Shown piece by piece: positions 1-9,042 of a DNA stretch of 64,000 bases. The number at the start of each line of letters is the position of its first letter. Position 1 is the first letter of the stretch. The DNA comes from an uncultured Muribaculaceae bacterium (GTDB lineage: Bacteria > Bacteroidota > Bacteroidia > Bacteroidales > Muribaculaceae): NCBI GenBank assembly GCA_910584905.1, contig CAJUCQ010000070.1, forward strand, positions 62,001 through 126,000. Direction: 5' to 3'. Below the pieces are notes generated by a model that was given only the letters and a program-made list of their open reading frames with translations, searched no databases and had not been told where the DNA came from. The position numbers and the translations under genes were made by a program.

Positions 1-2
1 CG

Positions 3-10
3 CAAAGATA
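3..10 (-). promoter_or_regulatory. TAnnTTTG -7 box reading out of the window
   Basis: The minus strand reads TATCTTTG, the Bacteroidota -7 consensus. It points left, so a gene on the minus strand probably begins just outside the window. It is divergent from the glycosyltransferase promoter. Confidence 0.5.
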
Positions 11-94
11 CGACATTTTGCGTCTATTTCCAAATATTTGTGCAAAAAGCTGCTGAAAGTCACGACTGTGTATGGTTGAACGGGGAAAATTGGC

Positions 95-102
95 TATCTT
101 TG
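95..102 (+). promoter_or_regulatory. -7 box of the glycosyltransferase gene
   Basis: TATCTTTG lies 6 nt before the chosen ATG, with a TTG about 17 nt upstream as a possible -33 element. The predicted transcription start falls at or next to the start codon, so the mRNA is probably leaderless or nearly so. Confidence 0.55.
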
Positions 103-108
103 CCCTGT

Positions 109-1437
109 ATGAACAGACTCAGCGGCAATGAGGCTCACCCGGCCTCCGACTATCCTTACCTTCGCCCGACCAAAGGGGCTATCCAAAACGAAGTTCGCGG
201 CGGCATCGCGCATCGCCGCGAGGGCCTGACGACGACGGAATTCACCGGTGTGAGGCTATCGCCCCTTGGCCAGCTCTCGCGTCCATTCGGCTATTCTCCC
301 GACTTGCTTTTGGTTGACGACAACGATTTCTGCACCCTCTGCGAGAGTTGCGACGAGACGCCGACACCCGGTTTTGAGACGGGAGTGTATTTGTTCGGGG
401 GTTATCTGCGCAAAATATGGGGTCACTTCATGATGGGCGGCACGGGCCGTCTCTGGCCCGTGGCCGGCGGCGGGCAGAAGGTCGACGGCGTGATTTTCTT
501 CGCCCACGATGCCGAGCTTCTTGCCCCCGGGGGCAATTACCTCGAGCTTCTGAAACTCGCCGGGGTTGCCGACAAGATGCATATATTTTTCAATGAAGAT
601 ATTGTCGTAGGGCCTGAGGCGACGCTCATAGTCCCTGAAATATCGTTTGAGCACGACAAATTCCACTCGGATGAATGCTCCGCGACATTCGACTTCATTC
701 GGACCAATGCGCTCAAGCACACGCCTGCGGCGGAGCATAGCCCCGAGAAGGTGTTTTTCACACGTTCCGGGCTTAAAAATGCGGCTTCGGACGAGGTGAA
801 CCTTCGTCTGCTCGACCGCTTCTTTTCCGACAACGGCTATACGGTGGTGTCGCCGGAGAAGCTGTCGTTGTCGGAGATGGTAAGGCTTCTCGCCGGCGTC
901 CGCGAGTTTGCGTCCGTTTCAGGGTCAACGGCCCACAATATCGTATTTGCACCGCCGATGGCCGACAGGCGCGTCACAATCATCGAGCGCCATGCGTGGG
1001 TCAACACATTTCAGACGAATATAAATCTTATGTGCGGCATCGAGGCTCACATGGTCGATGCGTTCCGCATGCCAGTATTCTCGACGAGTCAGGGCTTTGT
1101 GTTCCTGTACGGCTTCACCGATGAACTGGCGGCGTATGCCCGGGATATGAGGATGGACGTATCGGCGTTCGCCTCCTGCGGCTCGATTTCCTCCCGTCGC
1201 CGCGAGCTGCGACGGTATCTCCGCCGCTACCGCAGATATTACGGCAACTCTCAGGCGCTTGAGCCATGGGAAGTCGAAGGGGCGGCCTCGTTGGCCGAAG
1301 CCGTTGTCGAGGCGCGCGAGTATTATGGCCGATGGCTCGTAGAGCTGAGGCCGCTATTGTGGTTCGACTACCTGACTCCGCGGTTTTATCTGCGTGCGGC
1401 CAAGCGACTGATGCGGCGGATTTTCAGCCGCACCTGA
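109..1437 (+). CDS. GT61-like glycosyltransferase
   Basis: A 442-residue protein resembling the glycosyltransferase 61 (DUF563) family. These enzymes transfer sugars onto glycans, in bacteria usually surface polysaccharide or LPS. The best support is the C-terminal-half motif [13 protein letters not shown] (around residues 270-282), which matches the family's G-S/A-x-L-x-N-x-x-F-x-P signature. The segment before it has the usual 'FFTRSG' and '[16 protein letters not shown]' spacing. A strongly basic helical stretch ([18 protein letters not shown]) follows, near the C-terminus. An in-frame start 69 nt upstream exists, but the TATCTTTG box would lie inside that version, so I chose the downstream ATG. 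No transmembrane segment is obvious. The gene ends inside the convergent recQ gene (14-nt overlap). Donor and acceptor are unknown. Confidence 0.7.
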   Translation: MNRLSGNEAHPASDYPYLRPTKGAIQNEVRGGIAHRREGLTTTEFTGVRLSPLGQLSRPFGYSPDLLLVDDNDFCTLCESCDETPTPGFETGVYLFGGYLRKIWGHFMMGGTGRLWPVAGGGQKVDGVIFFAHDAELLAPGGNYLELLKLAGVADKMHIFFNEDIVVGPEATLIVPEISFEHDKFHSDECSATFDFIRTNALKHTPAAEHSPEKVFFTRSGLKNAASDEVNLRLLDRFFSDNGYTVVSPEKLSLSEMVRLLAGVREFASVSGSTAHNIVFAPPMADRRVTIIERHAWVNTFQTNINLMCGIEAHMVDAFRMPVFSTSQGFVFLYGFTDELAAYARDMRMDVSAFASCGSISSRRRELRRYLRRYRRYYGNSQALEPWEVEGAASLAEAVVEAREYYGRWLVELRPLLWFDYLTPRFYLRAAKRLMRRIFSRT

Positions 1438-3277
1438 ATCCGGCGATTGCGCGCAGGAAGCGCGGACCGAACTGCGCGGCTTTGATTTCGCCAACGCCGT
1501 GCACTTCGAGGAATTCCTCGCGGGTGCGCGGGCGGCGGCGGGCCATATCTTCGAGCGAGGCGTCTGAAAACACGACGTAAGCCGGCTTGCCGATAGCTTT
1601 TGCCACTTCAAGGCGAACGCTCTTGAGATGGTCGAGGAGAGCCTCGTCGACGGGCGAGGCGTCGGCTTGGGCCTTCGTCATGGCGCGGGCAGCCTCGCGG
1701 GCCGTGACGGCGCGCGGGGCCACGTATTCCGAGAGTTCGAGTTTTTCTTCACCTCGCATAATGCGCAGGCCGAGCGGCGTAGGCACGAGGACATTGCCGC
1801 GGTCATAGGCAATTTCGAAGAGTCCGAGCTGTATCATCTGCCCCGTGTAGTCGAGCCACTCTTCGCGCGAGAGGTCGGCGCCAACGCCGAATGTGGGGAT
1901 AAGGTCGTAGCCTTCGCGGCGAATTTCCTGACGCAAAGAGCCTCGCAGGATGTCGACAAGGGTGAAAACGCCGATGCGTCCGCGGGTTCGCATCACGGCC
2001 GAGAGGGCTTTCTGCGCGAGAACCGAAGCGTCGAAGCGCCTCGGGGGGCTCAGGCAGACGTCGCAGTTGCCGCAATTGTGGACGGTCTCTTCGCTGAAAT
2101 AGCTCAGCAGGATGCGGCGCCGGCACACGCGGGCCTGAGCGTAGGCCTCCATGCGTCGGAGTTTCTCCATGTTTACGGCCACGCGTCCGCTTTCCTCGAC
2201 AAAGCCTCTGAGGGTTATGACATCGCCGTAGCTATAGAAGAGCGTTGCTTCGGCGGGGAGGCCGTCGCGCCCGGCACGCCCGATTTCCTGATAGTAGCTT
2301 TCGATATTCGCCGGCATGTTGTTGTGGACGACCCAGCGTATATTGCTTTTGTCGACGCCCATGCCGAAGGCCACCGTCGCGCATACGACCTGCACGCTTC
2401 CGTGGAGGAAGGCCCGGTGGGCTTCCTCGCGGGCCTCGGCGGAGAGTCCGGCGTGGTAGCAGCACGAGCGTATTCCCTTTGCCCTGAGCTTGGCGTCGAG
2501 GCTTTCGGCGGCCTTGCGCGAGAGGCAGTATGCGAGACCCGAGTCGCGCGGATATTTTTTGACCATTCCGGCGATGTAAGCCACGCGCTTGGCGCTTCCG
2601 GGGTTGGGGAAGGCGCGGAGCGTGAGGTTCGGGCGGTCGAATGAGCCGAGGTGGCAGAAGGGGTCGCGCAAGCCGAGGCGGCCTACGATGTCGTCGCGGG
2701 TGAGGCGGTCGGCCGTGGCCGTAAGGGCCACGACGGGTGTGCGCGGGTAGCGCTGCTTTATCACGGCGAGCGAGGTGTAGACCGGCCGGAAATCATGGCC
2801 CCACTGCGAGATGCAGTGCGCCTCGTCGATGGCGAAGAGGCTTATCGGCATCGACGGGTTCCACCGCTCCATATCGGCGAGGAGGCGTTCGGGGGAAATA
2901 TAAAGGAGTTTTATCTTACCGGCAAAGACGCCCTCCATCACCTCGCGGTTGTAAGTGTCGGAGTTGTTGGAGTGGACTGCGGCGGCGGGAATGCCGTTGG
3001 CCTGCAGGGCCTGCACCTGATCGTTCATGAGGGCGATGAGGGGCGACACGACCACCGCGCATCCCTCTCGGGCAAGGAGCGCGGGCATCTGATAGCACAT
3101 GCTCTTGCCTCCGCCCGTAGGCATAAGCACGACGGCGTCGCGGCCGGAGGCCACGGCTTCGATTACGCCCCATTGTCCGGGACGGAAAGCGCGGTAGCCG
3201 TAGAATCGCCGGAGCAGGGCCAAGGCTTGCTCATAGAGCGTGCCGGCGGGGGCAGAAGGTCCGTTTTCAGATTTCAT
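1424..3277 (-). CDS. recQ: ATP-dependent DNA helicase RecQ
   Basis: A 3'-5' superfamily-2 DNA helicase for recombination and replication-fork repair, 617 residues, usual for bacterial RecQ. Walker A PTGGGKS is at residues 53-59, the DEAH box at 151-154 and motif [12 protein letters not shown] at 330-339. The RecQ zinc-binding cysteines are C385, C402, C405 and C408. A winged-helix RQC region follows, and the last ~75 residues form an HRDC domain ([19 protein letters not shown]). The start codon lies 4 nt after a minus-strand TACCTTTG box, which argues for this start and a nearly leaderless mRNA. The gene is divergent from polA and overlaps the convergent glycosyltransferase by 14 nt. Confidence 0.95.
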   Translation of the reverse strand: MKSENGPSAPAGTLYEQALALLRRFYGYRAFRPGQWGVIEAVASGRDAVVLMPTGGGKSMCYQMPALLAREGCAVVVSPLIALMNDQVQALQANGIPAAAVHSNNSDTYNREVMEGVFAGKIKLLYISPERLLADMERWNPSMPISLFAIDEAHCISQWGHDFRPVYTSLAVIKQRYPRTPVVALTATADRLTRDDIVGRLGLRDPFCHLGSFDRPNLTLRAFPNPGSAKRVAYIAGMVKKYPRDSGLAYCLSRKAAESLDAKLRAKGIRSCCYHAGLSAEAREEAHRAFLHGSVQVVCATVAFGMGVDKSNIRWVVHNNMPANIESYYQEIGRAGRDGLPAEATLFYSYGDVITLRGFVEESGRVAVNMEKLRRMEAYAQARVCRRRILLSYFSEETVHNCGNCDVCLSPPRRFDASVLAQKALSAVMRTRGRIGVFTLVDILRGSLRQEIRREGYDLIPTFGVGADLSREEWLDYTGQMIQLGLFEIAYDRGNVLVPTPLGLRIMRGEEKLELSEYVAPRAVTAREAARAMTKAQADASPVDEALLDHLKSVRLEVAKAIGKPAYVVFSDASLEDMARRRPRTREEFLEVHGVGEIKAAQFGPRFLRAIAGFRCG

Positions 3278-3281
3278 AAGA

Positions 3282-3289
3282 CAAAGGTA
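3282..3289 (-). promoter_or_regulatory. -7 box of recQ
   Basis: The minus strand reads TACCTTTG four bases before the recQ ATG. It is back to back with the polA box 24 nt away, forming a compact divergent promoter pair between two DNA-repair genes. Confidence 0.6.
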
Positions 3290-3313
3290 CGCAATTTTCT
3301 GAAGAATTTGTTA

Positions 3314-3321
3314 TACCTTTG
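3314..3321 (+). promoter_or_regulatory. -7 box of polA
   Basis: TACCTTTG on the plus strand, about 40 nt before the chosen polA start. It overlaps an upstream in-frame ATG, so that upstream start is not usable. Confidence 0.6.
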
Positions 3322-3360
3322 CTGACTGAAACACATAATCCCCCACCCCACACATCCGCC

Positions 3361-6156
3361 ATGCCCAAATTTTTTCTGCTTGACGCATACGCCCTCATCT
3401 ACCGCGCCTATTACGCCCTTGTACGCTCGCCCCGAGTGACGAGCTACGGATTCAACACGTCGGCCATCTTCGGCTTCTGCAACACGCTCGACGAGGTGCT
3501 CCGAAAGGAGAATCCCGACTATATCGGCGTGTGCTTCGACCCTGCCGGCGGCCACACGTTCCGCCATGAGCAATATCCCGAGTACAAGGCCGGCCGCGAC
3601 AAGCAGCCCGAAGACATCACAAAGTCGATACCTTATATCAAACGCATTCTTGAGGCCTACCGCATACCGGCGATTGAGGTAGAGCGCTACGAGGCCGACG
3701 ACGTCATAGGCACACTTTCGCGCATAGCCGAGGAAACGACCGACTTCACCACCTACATGATGACACCCGACAAGGATTACGGCCAGCTCGTGTCGGAGAG
3801 GGTGTATATGTATCGGCCGTCGCTCCGCGGTCAGGGCTTCGAAATCCGCACGCCGCAGGAGGTGTGCGAGCGCTACGGCATCTCGTCGCCGCGTCAGGTG
3901 ATTGACCTCCTCGCGCTTGAGGGCGACGCCTCCGACAACGTACCGGGCTGTCCGGGCGTGGGCGAGAAAACGGCGGCGAAACTGATTCAGGAATACGGGT
4001 CGGTAGAGAATCTGCTGGCCCGGACCGGCGAGCTGAAGGGGGCGCTTCAACGCCGCATCATCGACAACGAGGCGCAGATACGGATGTCGAAAGAACTGGT
4101 GACAATCAACCGCCATGTGCCGCTTGAGATTGCGCCGCATGATTTCGCGCGGCGTGAGCCGGACAGGAGCGCTCTGGCGGCGATATTCACCGAACTTGAG
4201 TTCCGCACGATGGCCTCGCGGCTCGGAGTCGAGGCGCCCAAGGCGGCTCCCGCGCCCAAAGCGGCGGAGGAGAGCGCGGGCGGGCTGTTTGACTTCGATT
4301 TCACCACGCCGGAAAGCTGCGGGGGGAAGGCATTCGCAACGGATGTGCACGTCATCGCCACGGCCCCGTCGGCGACCGAGGCCTTTGTCGCGGCGACGCT
4401 CGCCGACGGGATGCCCGCGGGGTTCGGCCTCGACGCTCCGGGCGACGAGGCGTTCAGCGACACACTTCGCGGCGTGGGTTTATGCCGCCGCACCGGCTCC
4501 GACGCCGACGGCGCGCCCGTGTTCGAGACGCTTTACATCCCCTTGTCGGGGCTCTCGGACGATGGCCGCCGCGAAGCTCTCAAACCGCTCGGCGCGCTTC
4601 TCGACAGGGAAGGGCTGACGCTTGTATCGGCCGACGTCAAACGCGATATGATATTGCTGAGACGCGAAGGGCTTGAGTGGGGTGCGAGCAAATATTTCGA
4701 CACTGCCGTGGCCCACTATCTCGTGGCTCCCGAGATGAAGCACGACCTCCCGGCGCTTGCGTTCACTTATCTCGGGATGTGCACCTCGGACTACGAGCTG
4801 ACCGCCGCCGAGCGCCGCCGCCTCCACGCTGAGGCCACGCCCGAGAAGGCGGCTCAGCTTGCCTGCGAGGCCGCCGAAGCGGCCCTTCGGCTTGAGGCGC
4901 CGCTTCGCTCGGAGGTGGCGATGAAAGAGCAGACAAAGCTCCTCGACGATGTTGAGCTGCCGTTTGTCCGCGTGCTCGCCGAAATGGAGTGGACCGGGGT
5001 GCGCATCGACTCGGACGAACTCCGCGCCATGGCCGGAGGCCTCAGCGCGCGCATCGCCGACCTTGAGCGGAGCGTGTATGAAATTGCGGGGCATCCGTTC
5101 AATATATCCTCGCCTTCGCAGGTGGGGCAGGTGCTCTTCGGCGAAATGGGCATAGACCCCAAGGCCAAAAAGACCAAAGGGGGCGCATGGAGCACAACGG
5201 AGGAAGTGCTCGAAAAATACCGCTCGTCGGTGCCGATGGTGCAGATGATACTCGACATCCGCGGCCTCCGCAAACTGCTGTCGACCTACGTCGAAGCACT
5301 TCCGAAAATGGTGAATCCCCGGACCAGCAAGATTCATACGACTTACCGCCAGACCGTGACTGCGACGGGGCGAATATCGTCGACCAATCCCAACCTTCAG
5401 AATATCCCCATCCGCACCTACGACGGACGCGAAATTCGCCGCGCCTTTATCCCCGAGCCGGGGCATGTGATGCTGTCGGCGGACTATTCGCAAATCGAGC
5501 TTCGTCTCATGGCTCATTTCAGCCAAGACCCGGGCATGCTCGAAGCCTTCCACAGCGGCGAGGACATCCACCGGGCCACGGCGGCAAAGATATACCATAT
5601 CCCTGTGGATGAAGTGACCGACGACCAGCGCCGTCGCGCCAAGACGGCCAATTTCGGCATCATCTACGGCATCAGCGCCTTCGGGCTGAGCGAACGGCTC
5701 GGCATCCCGCGCGCCGAAGCCAAAGAGCTTATCGAAGGCTATCTACGCAGCTACCCCGATGTGGGGAAATATATCAGCGAGGCCATCGAGCGCGCCCGTG
5801 AGGACGGCTTCGTGGCAACCGTTCTCGGGCGCAAACGCTATCTTCCGGATATCAATTCGCGCAACGCCGTCGTGCGCGGCTACGCCGAGCGCAACGCCGT
5901 CAACGCGCCCTTGCAGGGCTCGGCGGCCGACATCATCAAGATAGCGATGATACGCATCTACCGCCGCATAGACGAAATGGCGCTGAAGTCGCGGATGATT
6001 CTCCAAGTACACGACGAACTTGTGTTCGACGTCGTGCCCGAGGAGTTGCCGGAGCTTCAGCGCATGGTCACGGAAGAAATGGAGCAAGCGTTTTCGGCGC
6101 GTGTGCCTCTCGAAGTTGGCGCAGGCGTCGGCGCCAACTGGCTTGAGGCGCACTGA
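3361..6156 (+). CDS. polA: DNA polymerase I
   Basis: Family A DNA polymerase for Okazaki-fragment processing and repair synthesis, 931 residues. Residues 1-290 are the 5'-3' exonuclease/FEN domain (FLLDAYALIYRAYYAL; acidic cluster EADD at 111-114; LEGDASDNVPGCPGVGEKTA at 186-205). Residues ~325-515 occupy the 3'-5' exonuclease position. The polymerase domain follows, with motif A DYSQIE (708-713), motif B in RRRAKTANFGIIYG (757-770) and motif C VHDE (883-886). The proofreading site looks degraded: the usual D-x-E of Exo I reads LDAP and the Exo III Y-x-x-E-D reads LACEA. I therefore infer weak or absent proofreading, as in Taq polymerase. I chose MPKFFLLDAY as the start because it matches family N-termini and follows the promoter. 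The gene converges on copA with a 3-nt gap. Confidence 0.95.
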   Translation: MPKFFLLDAYALIYRAYYALVRSPRVTSYGFNTSAIFGFCNTLDEVLRKENPDYIGVCFDPAGGHTFRHEQYPEYKAGRDKQPEDITKSIPYIKRILEAYRIPAIEVERYEADDVIGTLSRIAEETTDFTTYMMTPDKDYGQLVSERVYMYRPSLRGQGFEIRTPQEVCERYGISSPRQVIDLLALEGDASDNVPGCPGVGEKTAAKLIQEYGSVENLLARTGELKGALQRRIIDNEAQIRMSKELVTINRHVPLEIAPHDFARREPDRSALAAIFTELEFRTMASRLGVEAPKAAPAPKAAEESAGGLFDFDFTTPESCGGKAFATDVHVIATAPSATEAFVAATLADGMPAGFGLDAPGDEAFSDTLRGVGLCRRTGSDADGAPVFETLYIPLSGLSDDGRREALKPLGALLDREGLTLVSADVKRDMILLRREGLEWGASKYFDTAVAHYLVAPEMKHDLPALAFTYLGMCTSDYELTAAERRRLHAEATPEKAAQLACEAAEAALRLEAPLRSEVAMKEQTKLLDDVELPFVRVLAEMEWTGVRIDSDELRAMAGGLSARIADLERSVYEIAGHPFNISSPSQVGQVLFGEMGIDPKAKKTKGGAWSTTEEVLEKYRSSVPMVQMILDIRGLRKLLSTYVEALPKMVNPRTSKIHTTYRQTVTATGRISSTNPNLQNIPIRTYDGREIRRAFIPEPGHVMLSADYSQIELRLMAHFSQDPGMLEAFHSGEDIHRATAAKIYHIPVDEVTDDQRRRAKTANFGIIYGISAFGLSERLGIPRAEAKELIEGYLRSYPDVGKYISEAIERAREDGFVATVLGRKRYLPDINSRNAVVRGYAERNAVNAPLQGSAADIIKIAMIRIYRRIDEMALKSRMILQVHDELVFDVVPEELPELQRMVTEEMEQAFSARVPLEVGAGVGANWLEAH

Positions 6157-6159
6157 CGC

Positions 6160-8601
6160 TTACTTCGCGGAGAGAGTGTAGTCGCCGGCTTCGCGGCTTA
6201 CGACGGCCTGCAGCTCGTCGAGGGGCAGCGGGGTGCCGGAGGCGTATTCGACGATTGCTTCCGCGGGGTCGAGGGTTACGACGGCTTTTACGCCGGGAAT
6301 GGAGTTGAGGGCGCGTTCGACGTGTGCGCGGCAGTGGCCGCACATCATTCCTGCCACTTTGTAGGTCTTGGTCATAGCTTCGGGAGTTGATATTTTGATT
6401 TTAGTGAGTTTGCGTTTTTTGAGCATCAGCGAGTTTGTGACGACGCTGACGCTTGAGAAGGCCATCGCCGCGCCCGCAATCATGGAATTCAGCAGAAATC
6501 CGAATGCCGGGTAGAGCACGCCGGCGGCGACGGGGACGCCGATGACGTTATAGACAAAGGCCCAGAAAAGATTTTGCTTGACGGTGCGCATTGTCAGCCG
6601 CGACAGGCGGAGGGCCTGCGGGATACGCGTAAGGTCGGCGGAGACGATAGTCATTCCGGCTACTTCCATCGCTATGTCCGAGCCGGTGCCCATGGCAATT
6701 GACAGGTCGGCGGCGGCGAGGGCGGCCGAGTCGTTGATGCCGTCGCCGGCCATAGCCACCACCCTCCCCTCGCGGCGGAGACGCTCGACGAGCAGGGCCT
6801 TGTCGGCGGGGAGGGCGTCGGCGCATACGTTGGCGATACCGACCTCGCGGGCCACGGCCTCGGCGGCTGTGCGGTTGTCGCCGGTGAGCATCCACACGTC
6901 GAGTCCGGCCCGGCGCATCTCGTCTATGGCCTGCGCGGAGGTGGGGCACACGGAGTCGGCGCAGGCGGCAATTGCCATAACGCTTTTGTCGTCGGCGAAC
7001 ATGACGAGCGTGTCGGCGCGGCGCTCCATCCGGTGCGCGGCCTCGATGAGTTTGTCGGGCACGGCGATGGCGCGGCTGTGCATCAGCTTGAGGCTCCCGG
7101 CGAAGTAGCGGCGGCCGTCGGCCCGGCCCTCCACTCCGCTTCCGGGCAAGGTGTTGAAGTCGGTTATCGCCGCAGGCGGCACGTCTTTGAGATGCGCGGC
7201 CACGGCTTCGCCGAGAGGATGGCCCGAGGCTTTTTCGAGAGCGGCGAACACGGCGCGCGCTTCGGGGGTGTCGGCCCCGTCGGCCCATACAATCTCGCGG
7301 ACGCCGGGGTGGCCTTGGGTGAGGGTGCCGGTTTTGTCGAGGAGCACGGTGTCGACGCGGCGTGCGGTCTCGATGCTGTCGGCGTCGCGGATAAGTATTC
7401 CGTTCTCGGCGGCGCGTCCGATGCCTACCATAAGTGCTGTCGGCGTGGCCAGCCCGAGGGCGCACGGGCATGCGATTATGAGGACGGTGACGGCGGCGAG
7501 CATGCCGCGGACAAGCCCTCCGGCGGGGTCACATATCACCCACACGGCGAATGCCGCGAGAGCCACGGCTATAATCACGGGCACGAATACGGCGGCCACT
7601 TTGTCGACGAGGTTCTGCACGGGAGGCCGCGAGCCTTGCGCGGCCTCGACCATGCGAATGATGCGGGCGAGGAGGGTGTCGGCGCCGGTGACGAGAGCGC
7701 GGTATGTGAATGAGCCGGTGCCGTTTACCGTCCCGGAATACACTTTTGAGCCGGGGGCTTTGTCGACGGGGACAGGCTCGCCGCTGAGCATGCTTTCGTC
7801 GACGAACGACGCGCCGTCGACGACGACGCCGTCCGTGGCTATGCGCTCGCCGGCTTTTGCGCGCAGAATCATCCCCGGGCGGATATCCTCGATTTTGATG
7901 ACGCTTTCGCTGCCGTCGGGGCTGACCTGCGTGACCGTGACGGGCTGAAGGCCCATGAGCGAGCTTATGGCTGACGAGGTGTCGCGCTTGGCCCGGGCTT
8001 CGAGTGTGCGGCCGAAGAGGATGAATGCGATGATGACGCCCGCGGCTTCGAAATAGACGTGCGGCTCGATTCCGCGCGAAGTCCAGAATGCGGGCGCAAA
8101 CATGTTGAAAAGGCTGAAGGCGTAGGCTATGCCCGTGGAGAGGGCCACGAGTGTGTCCATATTGGCGGAGCGATGGCGCAACTGGCGCCACGCCCCGGCG
8201 AAGAAGCGGCCTCCGAAGCCGAAAAGCACCGCCGAGGCGAGGACGAGCGTGGCCCACTGCGCCCATCGCGCATGCATCCACCCCATGCCTATGACAATCA
8301 GCGGGACACACAGCACGGCGGCCATGACGGCCTCGCGGCGGAGACGCCGATAGGCTTTTTCGGATGCGGACGCCGCCTCCTCGGCGGCATTTTCGCCGAG
8401 GACGAGGTCGTAGCCGGCGTCCTGAACGGCGCGGCGCAGGGCTTCGGGGGAACACTCGCTGCCGCAGGCCACGGCAGCCTTGGCCGAGGCGTAATTGACG
8501 CTCACATCCTTCACTCCGGGGACGGCGGCAATCGCTTTCTGCACACGGGCCGCGCAGGCGGCGCAACTCATGCCCGTGACGGGGTAGACGTTATGTTTCA
8601 T
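6160..8601 (-). CDS. copA: Copper-exporting P1B-type ATPase with N- and C-terminal metal-binding domains
   Basis: An 813-residue heavy-metal P-type ATPase that exports Cu(I) across the inner membrane. The N-terminal HMA domain carries GMSCAAC (CxxC 13-16). The core has the actuator segment, the membrane CPC motif in ACPCALGLATP, the phosphorylation site DKTGTLTQG and the hinge GDGINDSAAL. CPC with these flanks is typical of copper transporters. A second complete HMA domain is fused at the C-terminus (residues ~743-813, GMMCGHC, CxxC 754-757). It resembles a free CopZ-like chaperone and even starts with an internal Met, but it is in frame with a linker. It is the last gene of the leftward operon, 21 nt after the Fur-family regulator. 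Confidence 0.92.
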   Translation of the reverse strand: MKHNVYPVTGMSCAACAARVQKAIAAVPGVKDVSVNYASAKAAVACGSECSPEALRRAVQDAGYDLVLGENAAEEAASASEKAYRRLRREAVMAAVLCVPLIVIGMGWMHARWAQWATLVLASAVLFGFGGRFFAGAWRQLRHRSANMDTLVALSTGIAYAFSLFNMFAPAFWTSRGIEPHVYFEAAGVIIAFILFGRTLEARAKRDTSSAISSLMGLQPVTVTQVSPDGSESVIKIEDIRPGMILRAKAGERIATDGVVVDGASFVDESMLSGEPVPVDKAPGSKVYSGTVNGTGSFTYRALVTGADTLLARIIRMVEAAQGSRPPVQNLVDKVAAVFVPVIIAVALAAFAVWVICDPAGGLVRGMLAAVTVLIIACPCALGLATPTALMVGIGRAAENGILIRDADSIETARRVDTVLLDKTGTLTQGHPGVREIVWADGADTPEARAVFAALEKASGHPLGEAVAAHLKDVPPAAITDFNTLPGSGVEGRADGRRYFAGSLKLMHSRAIAVPDKLIEAAHRMERRADTLVMFADDKSVMAIAACADSVCPTSAQAIDEMRRAGLDVWMLTGDNRTAAEAVAREVGIANVCADALPADKALLVERLRREGRVVAMAGDGINDSAALAAADLSIAMGTGSDIAMEVAGMTIVSADLTRIPQALRLSRLTMRTVKQNLFWAFVYNVIGVPVAAGVLYPAFGFLLNSMIAGAAMAFSSVSVVTNSLMLKKRKLTKIKISTPEAMTKTYKVAGMMCGHCRAHVERALNSIPGVKAVVTLDPAEAIVEYASGTPLPLDELQAVVSREAGDYTLSAK

Positions 8602-8622
8602 TTCATGTGTTTCGGGGGCATA

Positions 8623-9033
8623 TCAACGAGCCGAGCACTTGGGGCACAGCCCTTTTATCACGAAATTGGCCGAGCGGCGCTCGAACCCGCAGGGCAATTC
8701 AACCTCGGGCATGGGCGTGTGGTCAAGGCAGTATGTTGCGCCGCATGCGAGGCAATGGAAATGGGGATGGAGGTCGCGGTCGCGGTCCTCGCCGCAGTGG
8801 CGGCAAAGTTCGTATTTTACCGAGCCGGAGCCGTCGTCGACGCTGTGGACAAAGCCCTTGTTGCTGAATAGGACGAGGGTGCGGGTGATTGACGAGCGGT
8901 CGACGGTCTCAAGCGCCTGTTCGATTTCGAGCGATGACACGGGGCGCCCCGCGCTTTCGATTGCGCGTGCCACGAGAAGGCGTACGGGCGAGGGGCGCAT
9001 CCCCGCGCCTTCGAGCATTTCAGGGATATTCAT
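8623..9033 (-). CDS. Fur-family metal-responsive repressor
   Basis: A 136-residue Fur/Zur/PerR-family winged-helix regulator. The N-terminal DNA-binding region includes RPVSSLEIEQALETVDRSSI, with the family's T/S-I-x-R-T/N-L-x-x-F pattern (SITRTLVLF). The C-terminal dimerisation and metal region has HPHFHCLACGATYCL and a final CPKC, the two CxxC pairs of the structural zinc site. It sits between two metal-export ATPases in one operon, 9 nt after the Zn/Cd ATPase and 21 nt before copA, so it probably controls this operon. Which metal it senses (zinc, iron or other) cannot be told from sequence alone. Confidence 0.88.
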   Translation of the reverse strand: MNIPEMLEGAGMRPSPVRLLVARAIESAGRPVSSLEIEQALETVDRSSITRTLVLFSNKGFVHSVDDGSGSVKYELCRHCGEDRDRDLHPHFHCLACGATYCLDHTPMPEVELPCGFERRSANFVIKGLCPKCSAR

Positions 9034-9042
9034 GTCGCAAAA

